Positions 61,562 to 64,000 of a stretch of DNA of 64,000 nucleotides are shown here, one piece after another. Numbering within the stretch: position 1 is the first letter of the stretch; the number at the start of each line of letters is the position of its first letter. The position numbers and the translations under genes are program-made. The stretch covers positions 2,977,501 to 3,041,500 of the forward strand of contig NC_021191.1 of NCBI RefSeq assembly GCF_000389965.1, in the 5' to 3' direction. Origin of the DNA: Actinoplanes sp. N902-109 (lineage in GTDB: Bacteria; Actinomycetota; Actinomycetes; Mycobacteriales; Micromonosporaceae). Below the pieces are notes generated by a model. That model was not told the DNA's origin. It was given only the letters and a program-made list of their open reading frames with translations, and did not search any database.

Positions 61562-62230
61562 ATGAGGGGCTGGCGACTCGGTTCGGCCACGGTGCTGGCC
61601 GGGGCCGTGTCGGGTGCTCTGACGGGCTGTTCGGTGCTGACCGGCTCGTCGGTCACCCCGGCCGGATCTGTCACGCCTGTGCCGTCTGCGTCCGTGTCGT
61701 GGGCCCCGCCGGCGAAAGTGATCACCGCGGTCACCCCCAAGCCCCGCACGGCCGCACCGCCGTTGACGATCACTGGTACGGCGTGGCCGGCGATCCTGGC
61801 GTCGCTGACCGCGTACGGCCAATGGCTGCTGGCGGACCCGAACCCGGCCCTGGTCGGCAATGTCGCCGCGCCGGGGTGTGCGACGGCCAACACGATCGTT
61901 GAGCTCGCCGACAGTCTGCTGCGCGACAAGGCGTACCTGAAACCGAGTCCTGTGGTGTTCGGGCCGGTCACCGGTCCGAGTCTGGCACCGGGAACAACGC
62001 TTGCGGCGCTCGATGGCGAAGCCGTGCTGGACGTGACCGTCCAGCGTCCGGCCGAGCCGGTCATGAGCCGATCCGGCGCCGTGCAGATCGGCTCGTACGA
62101 CCCGCTACCGGCCGGCACCGCCCTGCAGATCACGTTGCGGCAAGGCAGCGACGCGAAGTGGCGGTTCTGCACCATCGACGCGCTCGACGACTCCGGGGCC
62201 CCCGACGACCCCTCGGTGCCGTTGTTCTGA
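61562..62230 (+). CDS. Lipoprotein, unknown function
   Basis: This 222-aa protein has a strong GGAGGGGG ribosome site and a signal peptide with lipobox ALTGC. The following ~45 residues are Ser/Thr/Pro/Val-rich (a wall-spanning linker). A folded domain ~70-222 contains ITGTAWPAILASLTAYGQWLL and GCATANTIVELADSLLRDKAY. Two further Cys (GCATAN, RFCTIDA) may pair. I recognise no function; similar proteins occur as lone actinobacterial lipoproteins. Confidence 0.75.
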   Translation: MRGWRLGSATVLAGAVSGALTGCSVLTGSSVTPAGSVTPVPSASVSWAPPAKVITAVTPKPRTAAPPLTITGTAWPAILASLTAYGQWLLADPNPALVGNVAAPGCATANTIVELADSLLRDKAYLKPSPVVFGPVTGPSLAPGTTLAALDGEAVLDVTVQRPAEPVMSRSGAVQIGSYDPLPAGTALQITLRQGSDAKWRFCTIDALDDSGAPDDPSVPLF

Positions 62231-62539
62231 TTCGCGGGCACAAGCGGGCCGCGCGTACGCGATGGACGGCATCCTGGACCGCCCTCTCAAAAATGTGTGG
62301 GCAAGGCATCAGTGGTCTGGGAGGGGGCACCTATTGGTGCGGTTCTTGGACCGGGGGATCTCGCCAGGCCCCGTTGTCGGCCTGTGGCCAACCAGCTCGA
62401 CGTGCCCCGTATGCGGCGCGAGGACCTGCCCTTTCGCCACTTCCTGCGCGCACGAGTGCGCAAGTTTCGACGGGAGCGAGGAACGTTTCCGACCCTAGGG
62501 GCTAGCGTTGACCGCCGCTCGACTCCCGAAGGGACTTCC
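62231..62539. other. Intergenic stretch, no supported gene
   Basis: About 309 bp. Short frames on the plus strand (for example one containing STCPVCGARTCPF) have no support beyond their length. The ribosome site GAAGGGA for the next gene is at its right end. Confidence 0.4.
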
Positions 62540-63178
62540 TTGAATAACCCGCTGTTCTCCGCTGATGCTGTTTCGCTGCGCGGTATTCCTGATTGGATCG
62601 ACCGCCTCGCCTGGGAAGACCCTAATCACAGCTTGTATGTCGTGCGAGGCTTGGATCCTGCCGAGGTGATCGGGATCGTCGGCGGGGAGCAGGTCCGTAC
62701 CCTGGCTCCGGGCGAGTTGCCTGAGGATACGGCAGACGAATGGAGCGGTGTCGTACCGCACGCCTTGGAAGCTGCCGGCGGCGGCGACCTCCTGCGGGTG
62801 GCCGGTCGCCGCGGTGATTGGACCTTCGTGTACGACACCTTCGGTGGCATGGACGGCGAACTGGCGAAAACCTTGTCGAAGGGTGGCCGAGCCGCGGCAT
62901 ACGTCGTCAACTCGATCAGCGGGATCAGCCGGGTCGACTGCGCCGAGGACGGTTCGGGGGTCTATGAACTGGACGACTCCTACGATCCCGACTACGACCA
63001 GGAGAATGTGCCGGAATTGCTGCGGAACGCGATCGATGCCGCAATGGCTGTCGATCTGGAAGACCCGGACTGGGACCTTGGTGTCAACATGCGCATCGTC
63101 TGCGCACTGGCCGGACTTACCTGGACTTACGAGGAATTCCGCCAGCATCCGTTGACAATAGCCAGGTATGATGAATAG
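62540..63178 (+). CDS. DUF6461-type protein
   Basis: This 212-aa protein is best started at the TTG at 62540, 7 bp after GAAGGGA; the upstream open frame shows no family sequence. It has WIDRLAWEDPNHSLYVVRGLDPAEVIG, DWTFVYDTFGGMDG, and an acidic segment YELDDSYDPDYDQENVPE. These match the DUF6461 group of actinobacterial proteins, which often occur near secreted effectors or polymorphic toxins as possible immunity proteins. No such toxin is visible next to it here. Function unknown. Confidence 0.72.
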   Translation: MNNPLFSADAVSLRGIPDWIDRLAWEDPNHSLYVVRGLDPAEVIGIVGGEQVRTLAPGELPEDTADEWSGVVPHALEAAGGGDLLRVAGRRGDWTFVYDTFGGMDGELAKTLSKGGRAAAYVVNSISGISRVDCAEDGSGVYELDDSYDPDYDQENVPELLRNAIDAAMAVDLEDPDWDLGVNMRIVCALAGLTWTYEEFRQHPLTIARYDE

Positions 63179-63241
63179 AACTAGACGCTCGATATAACCA
63201 GATGCTGCAACTGCGTCACAATCAATCGAACCTCCCCGCAA

Positions 63242-63273
63242 CGCCGGCCGCCTCGGTGTGGTGGCGGCCGGCG
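63242..63273. terminator. Hairpin terminator between convergent genes
   Basis: CGCCGGCCGCC (63242-63252) and GGCGGCCGGCG (63263-63273) form a perfect 11-bp stem with a 10-nt loop, 8 bp from the stop of the NmrA-like gene. Confidence 0.85.
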
Positions 63274-63280
63274 CCCGGGG

Positions 63281-64000
63281 TCATGCGGTCAGGAACTGTT
63301 TCAGTGAGCGCGGCGGGATACCGGTGATGTCTTCCACCGTGGCGGTGACGTGGTCCTCGGAGCCCGCCGCGATCTGCAGATCCATGGCGGCGAGCAGGTC
63401 GGCGTACGACTCCGGCAGGCCGTGCCGCTGATGGATCGCGGACAGCTCCGCCGTACTGACCGGGCGGTGCCGCACGACCCGGCCGGTGAGTCCGCTGACG
63501 ATCGCCGCGACGTCGTCGAAGCTCAGCGCCTCGGGCCCGGTGAGGACGAGATCGTTGGCCGGTGGGGCGTCCGCGGTCAGCACCCGGGCGGCGACGGCGG
63601 CGATGTCGCCCGGGTCGATGAACGGGACGCGGCCGCGGCCCGTGGCGCTGACGATCTCGTCGTTCTCGCGGATGGACCGGGCATGCGGATGATCACCGGT
63701 GAAGTTGCTGGCGAACCAGGTCGGCCGCAGCACCGCCCACTCCGGCACGTACTCGGGCAGGCGGGTGCCGAGCATGCCCAGCCCGGGGCTGCCGATCGGG
63801 ACTGCCGAGGCGCTCAGCAGCGCCACGCGGCGTACACCGGCGCGGCGCGCCTCTTTCAGGAACGACACCACGACGGCCTCCGGGTCGGCCGTTCCCGGTG
63901 GCGGCAACAGATAGAGCGCATGGACGCCCTGCAGCGCGGGGCCGAATGTGGTCGGATCCGCCCAGTCGAACCGGACGTCGAGGCCGGGGGAGCGGCCGGC
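63281..64000 (-). CDS. NmrA/NAD(P)H-binding family protein, 5' end outside window
   Basis: At least 239 residues of an atypical SDR (NAD(P)-binding, NmrA-like). The visible part covers strand 4 onward: ALQGVHALYLLPPPGTADPE, VRRVALLSASAVPIGSPGLG, EWAVLRPTWFASNFTGDHP, and GRVPFIDPGDIAAVAARVL, the last being the family's typical 'I...DIA..AA' signature. The nucleotide-binding GxxGxxG at the N-terminus lies beyond 64000. Such proteins act as redox sensors or as small-molecule reductases. Confidence 0.88.
   Translation of the reverse strand, partial: AGRSPGLDVRFDWADPTTFGPALQGVHALYLLPPPGTADPEAVVVSFLKEARRAGVRRVALLSASAVPIGSPGLGMLGTRLPEYVPEWAVLRPTWFASNFTGDHPHARSIRENDEIVSATGRGRVPFIDPGDIAAVAARVLTADAPPANDLVLTGPEALSFDDVAAIVSGLTGRVVRHRPVSTAELSAIHQRHGLPESYADLLAAMDLQIAAGSEDHVTATVEDITGIPPRSLKQFLTA

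Overview
The window is high-GC DNA (about 70% by eye) with GTG and TTG starts, short actinobacterial operons and actinomycete protein families: a mycothiol/MDMPI-type protein, an MbtH-NRPS, GH10-CBM2, ROK and DUF6461. It reads as the chromosome of a soil actinomycete. Actinoplanes or another Micromonosporaceae member is a plausible host, but no 16S or housekeeping gene is present to prove it.

Layout. (1) 1-8.9 kb is a glycan-use locus. On the minus strand a ROK regulator is followed by a sugar ABC importer (lipoprotein binding protein, two permeases) and a DUF4832-type secreted protein. A Gfo/Idh/MocA dehydrogenase is divergent, and a secreted GH3 beta-xylosidase-like enzyme with a Big_2 tail converges on it. 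(2) 9.2-14.7 kb is a graveyard of mobile-element remnants around one intact luciferase-like oxidoreductase. It ends in a large zinc-ribbon/tyrosine-recombinase-like protein (copy A). (3) 15-20.3 kb is a small stress or detoxification locus: an old yellow enzyme, a DHA2 efflux pump and a thioredoxin-reductase-like/methyltransferase fusion, all divergent from an XRE-cupin regulator. (4) 20.5-30.3 kb is bounded by two 231-bp direct repeats. It holds a PhyH-like dioxygenase, an intact three-gene cassette (tyrosine recombinase, small XRE protein, 800-aa zinc-ribbon protein ending in a recombinase-like domain with Trp in place of the catalytic Tyr), a membrane protein, and a coupled SRPBCC/alcohol dehydrogenase pair. 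The right repeat interrupts a DNA-ligase remnant. (5) 30.3-35.7 kb has an MDMPI/CPCC fusion, a decayed Ig-repeat serine protease, and small secreted or lipoproteins. (6) 35.8-49.7 kb is a tightly coupled minus-strand biosynthetic operon: MFS exporter, DUF6817, NRPS (degenerate C, A predicted Asp, T), SyrP-like oxygenase, PaaK-like ligase, SufS-like desulfurase, NRPS (MbtH, A predicted Thr, T, C), ATP-grasp ligase, double-YCII protein. A type II thioesterase and a second MFS pump lie just beyond on the plus strand. (7) 52.6-64 kb is mixed: AraC regulator/O-methyltransferase, an internally duplicated secreted protein, TetR/DHA2 pump, GH10-CBM2 xylanase, SDR, lipoprotein, DUF6461 and an NmrA-like reductase running off the end.

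Main candidates for novelty. The first is the recombinase-XRE-zinc-ribbon trio, with a second, decayed relative 10 kb away. It resembles a bipartite tyrosine-recombinase mobile element whose large partner has kept the two catalytic arginines but lost the nucleophile. The second is the small NRPS operon. Its A-domain codes (Thr, Asp), Asp hydroxylase-like oxygenase, desulfurase and two extra ligases suggest a modified Thr/hydroxy-Asp peptide that I cannot match to a known product.
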